NCBI GenBank assembly: GCA_006226265.1 | Contig: SBHH01000192.1 | Location: forward strand, 1-16,560 | Source: Alphaproteobacteria bacterium | GTDB lineage: Bacteria > Pseudomonadota > Alphaproteobacteria > Sneathiellales > Sneathiellaceae | Direction: 5' to 3' | Length of the DNA: 16,560 nt | Part shown: piece after piece, positions 7,368 through 15,183 of the stretch | Numbering within the stretch: position 1 is the first letter of the stretch | Layout: each line of letters opens with the position of its first letter | Position numbers and translations under genes: made by a program | Notes under the pieces: generated by a model | The model's database searches: none | Told to the model about the DNA's origin: nothing | What the model saw: only the letters and a program-made list of their open reading frames with translations

Positions 7368-8243
7368 GTGAATGCACAGCAATTAGACTCAACCGCGACA
7401 GACAAGCGCAGCGTGGCGGAGGTTTTCCGCGACCGCATGGCCCTCCTGCTTGCTCGAAAAGGTTTCAATCTCAGTCAGTTCGCGGCCAGCATCAATATTG
7501 ACCGATCAGCCTTGAGCCAATTTCTTGCGCCGGGATCGACACGGCTGCCGCGGGCGGAAACGCTCTGCGCCATTGCCCGCACCTACGGCGTTTCCGTGGA
7601 CTGGTTGATGGGATTGATTGCAAGTGACGAGACAGATAGCGAGGCCGTGCCGATGCTGGAGATCGAGCGGATATCAGAAAGCAAGGCGAGTCTCAAGCTT
7701 GCCGAATGGCATCAGGAGGCGACGGGCTATAAAATCCGCTATGTACCGAGCTCTCTTCCCGACCTTCTAAGGACGGAGGAAGTCGGTAGCTTCGAGTTTG
7801 GCGATTATACGGTGGCCGAGCGAATGGCGCGCGAGCAGCAGATGCAGGATCAGCTCACCTATTCACGCCGCCCCGAAACGGATATCGAGGTTTGCATGCC
7901 CTATCAGGTGATCGAGCAGGTCGCGAAGGGTGAAGGGATATGGGGGCAGGTGCCGCTCCCTGTTCGGCGGCGCCAGTTGGAGCATATGATATCGCTGACG
8001 GAGGAGCTTTATCCGACCTTTCGCATGTTCCTCTTCGATGCACGGAAAACCTATTCTACCGCCTATACCCTGTTCGGGCCGATCCGGGCCGCGATCTATG
8101 TCGGTCAGATGTATCTCGTGATCAATTCGGTCGAGCAAATCCGCGCCTTTACGTCCCATTTTGACGGGTTGATCCGGATTGCCGATATTGCCCCGGATAG
8201 CGCAGCCAGGTCGATCAGGGCGCTTCTCGCCGAGTCACGATAG
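7368..8243 (+). CDS. XRE-family transcriptional regulator
   Basis: The 291-residue protein has an N-terminal Cro/C1-type helix-turn-helix (about residues 18-82; the NLSQFAASINIDRSALSQFL segment is the DNA-reading part) and a long C-terminal domain (about 95-291) that I do not recognise as a named domain and that probably senses a ligand or mediates dimerisation. The start is GTG at 7368; the only nearby ATGs (7366 and 7372) are in other frames. A weak TGGAA lies seven bases upstream. It is divergent from the desaturase gene, with a repeat-rich AT spacer between them, so the desaturase unit and its own gene are the likely targets (inference). It converges on and overlaps the ABC ATPase gene by nine bases. 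Confidence 0.85.
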   Translation: MNAQQLDSTATDKRSVAEVFRDRMALLLARKGFNLSQFAASINIDRSALSQFLAPGSTRLPRAETLCAIARTYGVSVDWLMGLIASDETDSEAVPMLEIERISESKASLKLAEWHQEATGYKIRYVPSSLPDLLRTEEVGSFEFGDYTVAERMAREQQMQDQLTYSRRPETDIEVCMPYQVIEQVAKGEGIWGQVPLPVRRRQLEHMISLTEELYPTFRMFLFDARKTYSTAYTLFGPIRAAIYVGQMYLVINSVEQIRAFTSHFDGLIRIADIAPDSAARSIRALLAESR

Positions 8244-9278
8244 AACCCGGAGCGTGCGGGGAGGCAGGAAGATCGGAATCGCGGCACCCTCGGTCAGGTC
8301 GCGGGCAGTTTCCGGGCTGGTGAAGGCATGAAATTCACAGTCCGCCGCCACGAGGTGAAGGCGCGTCTGGCTTCCCATGAATTCCTTCGAGAGGAGCCGG
8401 GCGGTGAAGCTGTTCGGGTCGCCCGGCATATCCTGAAGGCAAACATTCTCGGGCCGGAAGGTCAATTCACCGTTGCCGTCGGGATAGACCTCGGGAAGCC
8501 GGAAACGACCGAGCGCCGAGAGAAAATGCCCCGCCTCCACCCGCCCGCCAATGAAATTGAGGCTGCCAAAAAACCGTGCCACCTCCCGACTTTCGGGACG
8601 CATGTAAAAGGCATCGGGCGGTCCCTCTTGAATAAGATGGCCTCTCAGCATCAGCGCGATTGTGTCGGAGAGAGTAACCGCTTCCTCCTGGTCATGAGTG
8701 ACGAACAGGGTTGTGATCTCTGTCTTCTGTTGCAGTTCCTGCAACAGGCTCCGCATCTCGATCCGCAAAGTCGCATCCAGATTGGAGAAGGGCTCGTCAA
8801 GGAGGAGGAGGCGAGGCGCCGCGACCAGTGCCCGGGCAAGGGCGGCGCGTTGTTGTTGGCCGCCTGAAAGCGCGGCGGGTTTGCGCGCGCCCAGATCGTC
8901 GAGCTGGACGAGCGACATCATTTCCGCGACCCGAGTTTCCCGTTCTGAGCGTGGCATCCCCTGCATTTTAAGGCCGAAACCGATATTTTCCGCCACTGTC
9001 ATATAGGGAAAGAGTAAAGCCTCCTGAAACATCAGGACCGTGCGGCGCTTCTCGGGCGGGAGGGCAAGAACAGACTGGCCATCCATCCGGATATCCCCTT
9101 CCCCGGGTTTCAAAAGCCCCGCGATCATTTTAAGGACGGTCGATTTCCCGCAGCCTGACGGCCCCAACAGGCTGGTGAGTTGCCCAGCCTCAAGCGAGAG
9201 GGAGAGCCGCTCGACCGCAGGGGCGTTTTGGTCCGCATAACGATAACTGATGCCGCTGATCTCAAGATTGACGCTCAT
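8235..9278 (-). CDS. ABC transporter ATP-binding protein of the YnjB-type importer
   Basis: The cytoplasmic ATPase of the four-gene importer, 347 residues. Motifs: Walker A GPSGCGKST (39-47), Q-loop glutamine Q85 in MFQEALLFP, signature LSGGQ (137-141), Walker B LLLLDEP (157-163) and switch histidine H195 in VTHDQEEA. After about residue 240 comes a TOBE-like regulatory domain containing LTFRPENV, as in PotA, FbpC and MalK relatives. E. coli YnjD is much shorter (about 217 residues) and lacks that domain, so this ATPase is of a different make from the one in ynjBCD. The start codon overlaps the stop of the upstream permease (ATGA). The 3' end overlaps the converging XRE gene by nine bases, and no terminator lies between them. 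Confidence 0.9.
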   Translation of the reverse strand: MSVNLEISGISYRYADQNAPAVERLSLSLEAGQLTSLLGPSGCGKSTVLKMIAGLLKPGEGDIRMDGQSVLALPPEKRRTVLMFQEALLFPYMTVAENIGFGLKMQGMPRSERETRVAEMMSLVQLDDLGARKPAALSGGQQQRAALARALVAAPRLLLLDEPFSNLDATLRIEMRSLLQELQQKTEITTLFVTHDQEEAVTLSDTIALMLRGHLIQEGPPDAFYMRPESREVARFFGSLNFIGGRVEAGHFLSALGRFRLPEVYPDGNGELTFRPENVCLQDMPGDPNSFTARLLSKEFMGSQTRLHLVAADCEFHAFTSPETARDLTEGAAIPIFLPPRTLRVLS

Positions 9279-10087
9279 ATCTGCCTCAAGCTGTCGGCGG
9301 CGCTGTTCCGCCCCGTAAGATAACGGCCCGCGATCAGCAACAGGACGGCGCCCGGCAGGATATAGATCATGCTGATGGCCCCGGTGATATCATTCCGCCC
9401 GGCGCTGGCAAAATTGAAAAGAAGAAGCGGCAGGGTCACGATGCGCCCGCCGCCGATCAGAAGGGTCAGGATATACTGGCTCCATGAGACGAGAAAAGTA
9501 AAGAGCGCGCCGGTCAGTAAACCCGGCAGGATCGCAGGGAGTGTGACATATCGAAAGACCTGAAAGGACCCCGCGCCGAGGCTACGGGCCTGCTGTTCCG
9601 CCGCCGGATTATAGCCCGCGAAAACGCTTGCCATGACCAGCGTCATATAGGGAAGCGCCGGGATCAGATGGACGATCACCACCCCCGCCATGGTTCCGGT
9701 CAGGCCGAGTTTCAGAAAGACCATATGCAGGCCAAGCGCGGCGGCGATGCCGGGCACGATCAGGGGCGCGAGGATCAGAAGCTCGAAAAGAGCCTTCCCC
9801 TTGAATTTATAAAGGCCGAGCGCGCGGCCCGCAGGTAGCCCGATCAGGAGGGAAAGAAGGGTCGCCGAAAGCGCAATGAAGGCGCTTTGCCATAACCCCT
9901 CCGGCACGCCCGAAACGCTTGAAAACACATAAGACCAGGCCCGTCCGCTATAGGCAGAGGGCAGGATATCCGGGAAATACCAGCTCCGGCTCCCCGACCA
10001 GACGGCGAGCGGGATAAGCGGCGCCATCAGCCAGCAGATGAGGAGGGCAAGGAAAAGCCGGAGGGGGATAGGGAGGCGCGCCGTCAT
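9275..10087 (-). CDS. ABC transporter permease, second subunit of the YnjB-type importer
   Basis: A 270-residue inner-membrane permease of the binding-protein-dependent type, with about six hydrophobic segments. The EAA-type loop that docks on the ATPase reads EQQARSLGAGSFQVFRYV followed by TLPAILPG, near residues 162-190. I place the start at the ATG at 10087, which overlaps the previous permease stop by four bases and has GGGGAGGGA seven bases upstream. The reading frame is open further upstream, but that extension would overlap the previous gene by 300 bases and is not membrane-like. It corresponds to the C-terminal half of the fused E. coli permease YnjC (inference from gene order). Confidence 0.88.
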   Translation of the reverse strand: MTARLPIPLRLFLALLICWLMAPLIPLAVWSGSRSWYFPDILPSAYSGRAWSYVFSSVSGVPEGLWQSAFIALSATLLSLLIGLPAGRALGLYKFKGKALFELLILAPLIVPGIAAALGLHMVFLKLGLTGTMAGVVIVHLIPALPYMTLVMASVFAGYNPAAEQQARSLGAGSFQVFRYVTLPAILPGLLTGALFTFLVSWSQYILTLLIGGGRIVTLPLLLFNFASAGRNDITGAISMIYILPGAVLLLIAGRYLTGRNSAADSLRQI

Positions 10088-10947
10088 CCGTTGATCCCTC
10101 CCCTTTGGTAGAAAAGCTTTGCATATCCCGCAAGAATAAGGGTGGCGAGCCCCGCAATAATCATCGCCATGGCAAGCGCCTCCGGCCGACGGGCGAGATC
10201 GACATCGGTGAAGGCGCGATAGGCGAGGACGGGAAGGGGGGCAGGATACGTCTCCCCCAACAAGGCTGGAATTTCGTAAGCCCCGAAAGTGAAGGCAAAG
10301 ATAATCATGCTGCCCGCGAAAAGGGCCGGCAGGATCAGCGGCAGCAAGACATGGCGGAAGACCTGAACGGGACCAGCCCCCAGGCATCTTGCGACGCTTT
10401 CATAATCGCGGCCGATGGCCTGCATATTCGCAAGCAATATGAGAGCGATGAAAGGGACTTCCTTCCAGACATATTGCAGGATGATCCCGATGGCGAGCGG
10501 ATCGAAGACAAGCGCCGGAAAATCGGAGGGTCCGCCGATCAGCCCGAGCGCATGGGCGAGCCGCGCGAACAGGCCCGACTGCGAAAAAAGATAGAGAATG
10601 CCCGCCGCGCCAACGAGATGCGGAACGGTCAGGTTGATCTGAAAAAGGAAACGGATGATCCCGCGTCCCTTAAAAGCGCGGCGGAGAACGAGGGCCGCCG
10701 CAATAGCAAGGCCGCCTGCAATTACGGTGGAGACGGTGGAGATATAAAGGCTGAGCCCAAGCCCTGACCAGAAGCTTTGGGAGGCGAAAATCGCGCGATA
10801 GGCCTCAAGATTTAATTCCGTTTGCCCGAGAAGCGGCATATAGCCGAAACTCTCAATGAGGCCGAGAAGCAACCCGCCCCCGAAGAGCCCGCCGATCACG
10901 AGAAGGGCAGGGGCGAGCAGGAGCAGGATTTTCAATCGCTCAGTCAT
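10084..10947 (-). CDS. ABC transporter permease, first subunit of the YnjB-type importer
   Basis: A 287-residue inner-membrane permease with about six hydrophobic segments, including an N-terminal helix (about 7-30). The EAA-type loop reads YESVARCLGAGPVQVFRHV then LLPLILP, near residues 181-206. It would pair with the following permease to form the channel. The start is the ATG at 10947; the ribosome binding site is poor, so expression may depend on the binding-protein gene 49 bases upstream. That gap has no terminator. E. coli carries one fused YnjC protein where this genome has two separate half-size permeases. Confidence 0.88.
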   Translation of the reverse strand: MTERLKILLLLAPALLVIGGLFGGGLLLGLIESFGYMPLLGQTELNLEAYRAIFASQSFWSGLGLSLYISTVSTVIAGGLAIAAALVLRRAFKGRGIIRFLFQINLTVPHLVGAAGILYLFSQSGLFARLAHALGLIGGPSDFPALVFDPLAIGIILQYVWKEVPFIALILLANMQAIGRDYESVARCLGAGPVQVFRHVLLPLILPALFAGSMIIFAFTFGAYEIPALLGETYPAPLPVLAYRAFTDVDLARRPEALAMAMIIAGLATLILAGYAKLFYQRGGING

Positions 10948-10996
10948 GGTAGTGTTTTTTCAGGTCGGGCATCGGGGAATTTTAAACCGGCCGTTC

Positions 10997-12244
10997 CTAT
11001 TGCGCGACATTTTCCTGCCAGCCTTTTTCAATGGCACGGATCCAGTCAGGATGAAGCTCCGGCAAGACATGCTTCGCAAGAACCTCGGGCGCGACAACGG
11101 CCGGATTGCGGGGCAATTCATGGAAGGATTTCTGCTCTGCTTCGGTCAGTTTTGCGACATCGATGGCGGGCGTCGTGCCCCAAATCTTGGGCTTTGCCTT
11201 CTCATATTGTGCATCGAAGGACATCAGGAAATTAGCCGTCACCATGGCTGCCGCTTTGTTCGGTGAATTATAGGGAATGGCGACATAATTGGTGTTGCCG
11301 ATGGTCCCGTCTCCGAGGCCATAGGAGCGGGTCGTCGCCGGGAACGTACCGTTTTCCACATTCACCCCAAAGATCGCCGGGTCATAGTCGAAATAGAGCG
11401 CAACCTCCTTATTCGCGAAAAGCTGCGCAAGGGCGGCAATGGCATTGGGATAGGTTTGCCCCTTCCGCCAGAGATAGGGCTTCATGTCATTGAGGATTTT
11501 CCAGGCCTTTGGCGCCACGGCGTCATAGGTCGCCTGATCGAACGGGCCCAGCAGTTTCTCTGGCCCGCCCGCCGCGTAATAGAAGACATGGCGGATAAAG
11601 ACGCTGCCGTTGAAATCGCTGGCGGCGGGATAGGTAAATTCGCCGGGATGGGCCTTCACCCAGTCGATCAACTCGCGGATGCTTCGGGGCGGATTGGGGG
11701 TGCGCGCGCTGTCATAGGCGAAGGCGAACTGCGCCCGGTTCCAGGGCACCTCGCAGCCTTCCACCGGGAGACCGAAATCATTGGCGATGGAGGCATCCCG
11801 CCAGTTGACGAGCCGGTTGTTGGGGAGAAGTTCGAGGTAGCCGCAATAGAGAAGGCCTGCCTGCTTCATGGTCCGGAAATTGCCGCCGTTGATCCAGATT
11901 AGATCAACGCTGCCCGCATCATCGATTCCGGCCTTCTTCTCGCCGAGCACGATATTGACCGCCTCCGCCGTGTCATTGATGCCGATCCGCTTTAAAGTAA
12001 TGCCATAGCGGTTTTTAAGCTCCGCCCCGACCCAGCCGGAGACATACTGATTGATATTGTCGGCCCCGCCCCACATGAACCAGTTGACGGTTCCGCCTTT
12101 CGCGGCCGTGACAACCTCGTCCCAGCTTTTGTAAGTCATGCCGTTCGCGAACGCGCGGGGGATAAAGAGACTGAGAATAAAGAGGGTCAGGATCAGGAAA
12201 AGGCCCTTTTGGGCGGCTTTCAGCGATACCGGCATCAGTTTCAT
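10997..12244 (-). CDS. YnjB-family ABC transporter substrate-binding protein
   Basis: A secreted, periplasmic binding protein of 415 residues. An N-terminal signal peptide (basic start, long hydrophobic core at about 14-29, cleavage likely after AFA, residue 33) precedes a mature part matching what I remember of E. coli YnjB: TVNWFMWGGADNINQYVSGW (about 52-71), LKNRYGITLKRI, then SVDLIWINGGNF (about 112-123). C134 and C164 could form a disulfide. The substrate of the YnjB class is not established. I chose the ATG at 12244 over a TTG at 12250 because AGGA lies seven bases upstream. It is the first gene of the four-gene importer and divergent from lrp-guaD, with a 209-base shared spacer, which hints that the substrate may be purine-related (inference only). 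Confidence 0.87.
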   Translation of the reverse strand: MKLMPVSLKAAQKGLFLILTLFILSLFIPRAFANGMTYKSWDEVVTAAKGGTVNWFMWGGADNINQYVSGWVGAELKNRYGITLKRIGINDTAEAVNIVLGEKKAGIDDAGSVDLIWINGGNFRTMKQAGLLYCGYLELLPNNRLVNWRDASIANDFGLPVEGCEVPWNRAQFAFAYDSARTPNPPRSIRELIDWVKAHPGEFTYPAASDFNGSVFIRHVFYYAAGGPEKLLGPFDQATYDAVAPKAWKILNDMKPYLWRKGQTYPNAIAALAQLFANKEVALYFDYDPAIFGVNVENGTFPATTRSYGLGDGTIGNTNYVAIPYNSPNKAAAMVTANFLMSFDAQYEKAKPKIWGTTPAIDVAKLTEAEQKSFHELPRNPAVVAPEVLAKHVLPELHPDWIRAIEKGWQENVAQ

Positions 12245-12279
12245 TCTCAATTCCTAAATCATCTCGTTTACAGTTTGGG

Positions 12280-12297
12280 GCCATCCTAATGAATGGC
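12280..12297. promoter_or_regulatory. Inverted repeat in the divergent spacer between the importer and lrp-guaD
   Basis: GCCAT (12280-12284) and ATGGC (12293-12297) form an inverted repeat with eight bases between the arms, 36 bases before the importer gene. A perfect eight-base palindrome ACAATTGT lies further along (12396-12403), 50 bases before lrp. Both are candidate operator sites in the 209-base region (12245-12453), which otherwise holds no gene. I found no convincing -35/-10 pair. Confidence 0.25.
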
Positions 12298-12453
12298 GGC
12301 GGTCACGTCGCCGGTAAATTCCTCAATTCTCTACAACTTTTCGAGATCAGGGACTTATGCCGTATCGCGCGGGAATTTAAGTCGCGCTTCCGCCCACAAT
12401 TGTCTAAAGTCGGGCAAAGAGACTGGAATTTTGCGAACCGGCAGGAAGATGGC

Positions 12454-12948
12454 ATGAATAATGCGGCGCTTGACAGAACGGACTATCGTATCCTGAGGGA
12501 AATTCAGGCAAATGGCCGGATTTCGATGGTCGATCTTTGCAAGCGGGTGAACCTCACCAAAACGCCTTGCGCGGAAAGGGTGCGGCGGCTTGAAAAATCG
12601 GGGGCGATCAATGGCTATTTCGCCAGGCTCGATCCCGATCTCATCGATGCCGCGCATGTGGTCATGGTGCAGGTGCAGCTTTCCGGCACCACGGCGGCGG
12701 AGCTTGACGCCTTTAACGAGGCTGTCCGGCGTGTGCCGCAAATCCAGTCCTGCCTGATGGTGGCGGGCGGTTTTGATTATCTTTTGAAAGTGCGGACCCG
12801 CGATATCGCCTCATACCGGGAGCTTCTTGGCGCCGTCATCTCGCAGCTTCCAAGCGTCCTGCAGACCCATACCTATGTGGTGATGGAGGTGGTGAAGGAT
12901 GACGTCACCCTGCATCTGCCATCCGAAAAAACGGGGGATCTGCGATGA
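12454..12948 (+). CDS. Lrp/AsnC-family transcriptional regulator
   Basis: A 164-residue protein, the exact size of E. coli Lrp, with the same layout: an N-terminal helix-turn-helix (about 7-55, with LTKTPCAERVRRLEKSGAI matching the Lrp segment LSPTPCLERVRRLE) and a C-terminal RAM ligand-binding domain (about 68-150) including GGFDYLLKVRTRD and THTYVVMEVVK. Such proteins form octamers and respond to amino acids or other small molecules. The ATG at 12454 has AGGAAG (12443-12448) five bases upstream. The reading frame extends to 12289, but that part is unlike the family. The stop overlaps the guaD start (ATGA), so regulator and enzyme are co-expressed. Likely targets are its own operon and the divergent importer (inference). 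PutR- or BkdR-like functions cannot be excluded. Confidence 0.9.
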   Translation: MNNAALDRTDYRILREIQANGRISMVDLCKRVNLTKTPCAERVRRLEKSGAINGYFARLDPDLIDAAHVVMVQVQLSGTTAAELDAFNEAVRRVPQIQSCLMVAGGFDYLLKVRTRDIASYRELLGAVISQLPSVLQTHTYVVMEVVKDDVTLHLPSEKTGDLR

Positions 12949-14282
12949 AAAAGGCGCTTCGGGGATCGCTTCTTTCCTACCGCGACAATCCTTTCGTAAA
13001 GCCGATTGAAGACTGCCTTCTCTATGAGGAGGATGGCCTCGTTGTGATTGAGGACGGGGTGATCGCGGCGGTGGGGTCCGCTGCGGCGCTTCTGCCAAGG
13101 CTTGAGGCCGATGTGCCGGTCATCCGCTATAAAAAGGCGCTCATTTGCCCCGGCTTCATCGATTGCCATGTGCATTATCCGCAGACCGAAATGATCGGCG
13201 CCTATGGCAAGCAGCTGATCGACTGGCTCAATAACTATACCTTCATTGTTGAGCAGAAGTTTGCGGATAAAGCCCATGCGGATGAGGCGGCGGAAGTTTT
13301 TTTAAAAGAACTCCTCCGGGCGGGAACGACGACCGCCTCCGTCTTCTGTACGGTCAGCCCCGTCTCGGTCGAGGCATTCTTTGAGGTGGCAGAGAGATTC
13401 AACATGCGGATGCTGGCGGGCAAGGTCCTGATGGACCGGAACGCCCCGCCCGCACTTTGCGATACGGCGCAATCGGGCTATGACGACAGCAAGGCCCTGA
13501 TTGAAAAATGGCATGACAAGGGACGGCTTCTTTATAGCATCACGCCCCGTTTCGCGCCGACCAGCAGCCCGGAGCAGATGGAGCTGACCGGTGCGCTTTG
13601 GCGGGAGCATTCGGGAACTTATCTGCAGTCCCATGTGTCGGAAAACCTCGCCGAGATCGACTGGGTGCGCGCGCTCTTTCCGAATCAGCGGGGCTATGTC
13701 GATGTATACCAGCATTACGGACAGCTCGGCCCCCGCGCGATTTACGGCCATGGCGTCCATTTCACGGAGGCTGATTTCGCCGCCTTCTCCGGAACTGGCA
13801 CGGCGCTTGCCCATTGCCCGACCTCGAACCTCTTTCTTGGAAGTGGTCTTTTCAATATGACCGCGGCGATGCAGGGTGCGTATCCGGTGCGGACGGGGCT
13901 TGCCACCGACCTTGGCGGTGGCACCAATTTTTCGCAGCTCGTTACGATGAACGAGGCATACAAGATCGCCCAGCTTGGCGGAAGCTCGCTCAATGCGCAT
14001 CAGGCTTTCTATCTTGCGACCCGGGGTGCGGCAGAGGCGCTTTATCTTGATGACAGGATCGGCAGTCTTACGGCCGGGAATGAAGCGGATATCGTCGTCC
14101 TCGATCTCAGGGCGACGGATATTTTGAAATACCGGCTATCCTTTGCCGAAACACTCTCGGAAATTCTGTTTGTCCTCATGATGCTTGGCGATGACCGGGT
14201 GGTTCGCGCGAGCTATATTGCGGGCGAGGAAAGATACCGGCGTAACTCAGAAACGGGCGTCGAGACTTTCATTCTGCCGTAG
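12945..14282 (+). CDS. guaD: Guanine deaminase
   Basis: This enzyme converts guanine and water to xanthine and ammonia, an entry step of purine breakdown. The 445 residues match the amidohydrolase GuaD family (E. coli 439). The zinc site is complete: H75 and H77 in PGFIDCHVHYPQ, H230 in QSHVSE, D322 in LATDLGGG. The catalytic residues E233 and H269 are present. Q80 and R202, at the positions that hold guanine in the human enzyme as I recall it, are also kept. The spacing between these residues agrees with the human protein, which supports guanine as substrate over cytosine or 8-oxoguanine. It starts inside the lrp stop codon (ATGA overlap) and ends three bases from the converging IclR-type gene, with no terminator between them. 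Confidence 0.93.
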   Translation: MKKALRGSLLSYRDNPFVKPIEDCLLYEEDGLVVIEDGVIAAVGSAAALLPRLEADVPVIRYKKALICPGFIDCHVHYPQTEMIGAYGKQLIDWLNNYTFIVEQKFADKAHADEAAEVFLKELLRAGTTTASVFCTVSPVSVEAFFEVAERFNMRMLAGKVLMDRNAPPALCDTAQSGYDDSKALIEKWHDKGRLLYSITPRFAPTSSPEQMELTGALWREHSGTYLQSHVSENLAEIDWVRALFPNQRGYVDVYQHYGQLGPRAIYGHGVHFTEADFAAFSGTGTALAHCPTSNLFLGSGLFNMTAAMQGAYPVRTGLATDLGGGTNFSQLVTMNEAYKIAQLGGSSLNAHQAFYLATRGAAEALYLDDRIGSLTAGNEADIVVLDLRATDILKYRLSFAETLSEILFVLMMLGDDRVVRASYIAGEERYRRNSETGVETFILP

Positions 14283-14285
14283 GAT

Positions 14286-15095
14286 TCAGGCGGGAAGCCG
14301 CCCGCCAAGCGCCGCCGTCACCTCCCCCGCAAGTTCAAGGGCGGTCCGCCCGAGTTCGCGTAACCGTTCCTCCGAGATACGAGCCGTCGGGCCGGAGATC
14401 GAGAGGCTCGCGAGCGGTTCCGCATGCTCATCATAAACAAGCGCAGCCGCGCAGCGAAGGCCGATGGCATGTTCCTCATCATCCAGGGCAAAGCCCTGTT
14501 CGCGGCTTTTTTCAAGCTCTTTCAGCAAAGCGTCCGTCTCGGTGATGGTTTTTTCCGTGACGCGCGGCAGACCTCGTGTCTTGATGACATGGCGGATGTC
14601 ATGCTCGGGCATCGCCATTAGCATCGCCTTGCCGACGCCGGAGCAATGAAGCGGCACGCGGTTGCCGGGTTTCGAGAAGACGCGCATCATTTCCCGGCTT
14701 TCGACCTGGGCGAGATAGATGGCGCTTTCTTGATCGAGAATGGCCAAATTGACCGTCTCCCCGCTTAATTCCATCAGACGGCGCATATAGGGTCGGGCAA
14801 CGGTCGCAAGATCGCGGGAGGTGAGAAATCCGTTCCCCGCGACAAAGGCCTGGAGACCGATTTGCCATCGGCTGCTGTCGCGGTCATACTGGACGAAACG
14901 TTCTTCCTGTAAAGTCGTGAGCAGGCGATGCGTGGTCGAAGGGGCGAGTGTCAAGGCCTTCGAGATGGCGGTGAGCGATAGGCCGGGTGAATTGTCGGCA
15001 ATCAGGTTGAGGATGGAAAGCGCCCGGGTCAGGGACTGGACCTGACCACTTCTGGCGGGAGTCGTTGCAGGCGTCGGCGTGGGATCAACTGTCAC
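14286..15095 (-). CDS. IclR-family transcriptional regulator
   Basis: A 269-residue regulator with an N-terminal winged helix-turn-helix (about 19-80, SGQVQSLTRALSILNLIA then STTHRLLTTLQEERFV) and a C-terminal effector domain (about 90-265). It resembles E. coli IclR closely: SGETVNLAILDQ, DDEEHAIGLRCAA and SISGPTARIS all have near-identical counterparts. E. coli IclR represses glyoxylate-shunt genes and responds to glyoxylate and pyruvate. Divergence from malate synthase G and IclR-box-like half-sites in the spacer support a glyoxylate-related repressor of that gene. An AllR-like regulator of purine-derived glyoxylate is the main alternative. The start is GTG at 15095 with AAGGA six bases upstream; the ATG at 15102 is out of frame. 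Confidence 0.9.
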   Translation of the reverse strand: MTVDPTPTPATTPARSGQVQSLTRALSILNLIADNSPGLSLTAISKALTLAPSTTHRLLTTLQEERFVQYDRDSSRWQIGLQAFVAGNGFLTSRDLATVARPYMRRLMELSGETVNLAILDQESAIYLAQVESREMMRVFSKPGNRVPLHCSGVGKAMLMAMPEHDIRHVIKTRGLPRVTEKTITETDALLKELEKSREQGFALDDEEHAIGLRCAAALVYDEHAEPLASLSISGPTARISEERLRELGRTALELAGEVTAALGGRLPA

Positions 15096-15101
15096 AGGGC
15101 A

Positions 15102-15106
15102 TCCTT
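15102..15106 (-). promoter_or_regulatory. Ribosome binding site deciding the GTG start of the IclR-type gene
   Basis: On the minus strand AAGGA (15106-15102) is followed by six bases and then GTG at 15095. No in-frame ATG lies near, so the GTG is the supported start. Confidence 0.6.
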
Positions 15107-15114
15107 ATTTAGTG

Positions 15115-15142
15115 TATTTCCATATTGTGAAAATATTTCCAT
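15115..15142. promoter_or_regulatory. Candidate IclR-type operator between the regulator and malate synthase G
   Basis: TATTTCCAT occurs twice, at 15115-15123 and 15134-15142, 19 bases apart. The second copy is the right half of a 15-base stretch (15127-15141) that agrees with the E. coli IclR box as I recall it, TGGAAATNATTTCCA, at 11 of 14 defined positions. The first copy matches only the right half. The site lies 20 bases upstream of the IclR-type start and about 109 upstream of malate synthase, where a repressor could control both genes. Confidence 0.55.
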
Positions 15143-15183
15143 TTTAGTTTATTCCCTTCGGGCAGTCTGTCAATATGACGGTC

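Noticed and set aside
10088..10387. Upstream extension of the second permease to 10387
   Set aside because: The extension overlaps the first permease by 300 bases, is not membrane-like, and the ATG at 10087 has a strong ribosome binding site and the usual ATGA overlap.
12289..12453. Upstream extension of the Lrp-type gene to 12289
   Set aside because: The added 55 residues do not resemble Lrp proteins, while the ATG at 12454 gives the normal 164-residue length and has AGGAAG upstream.
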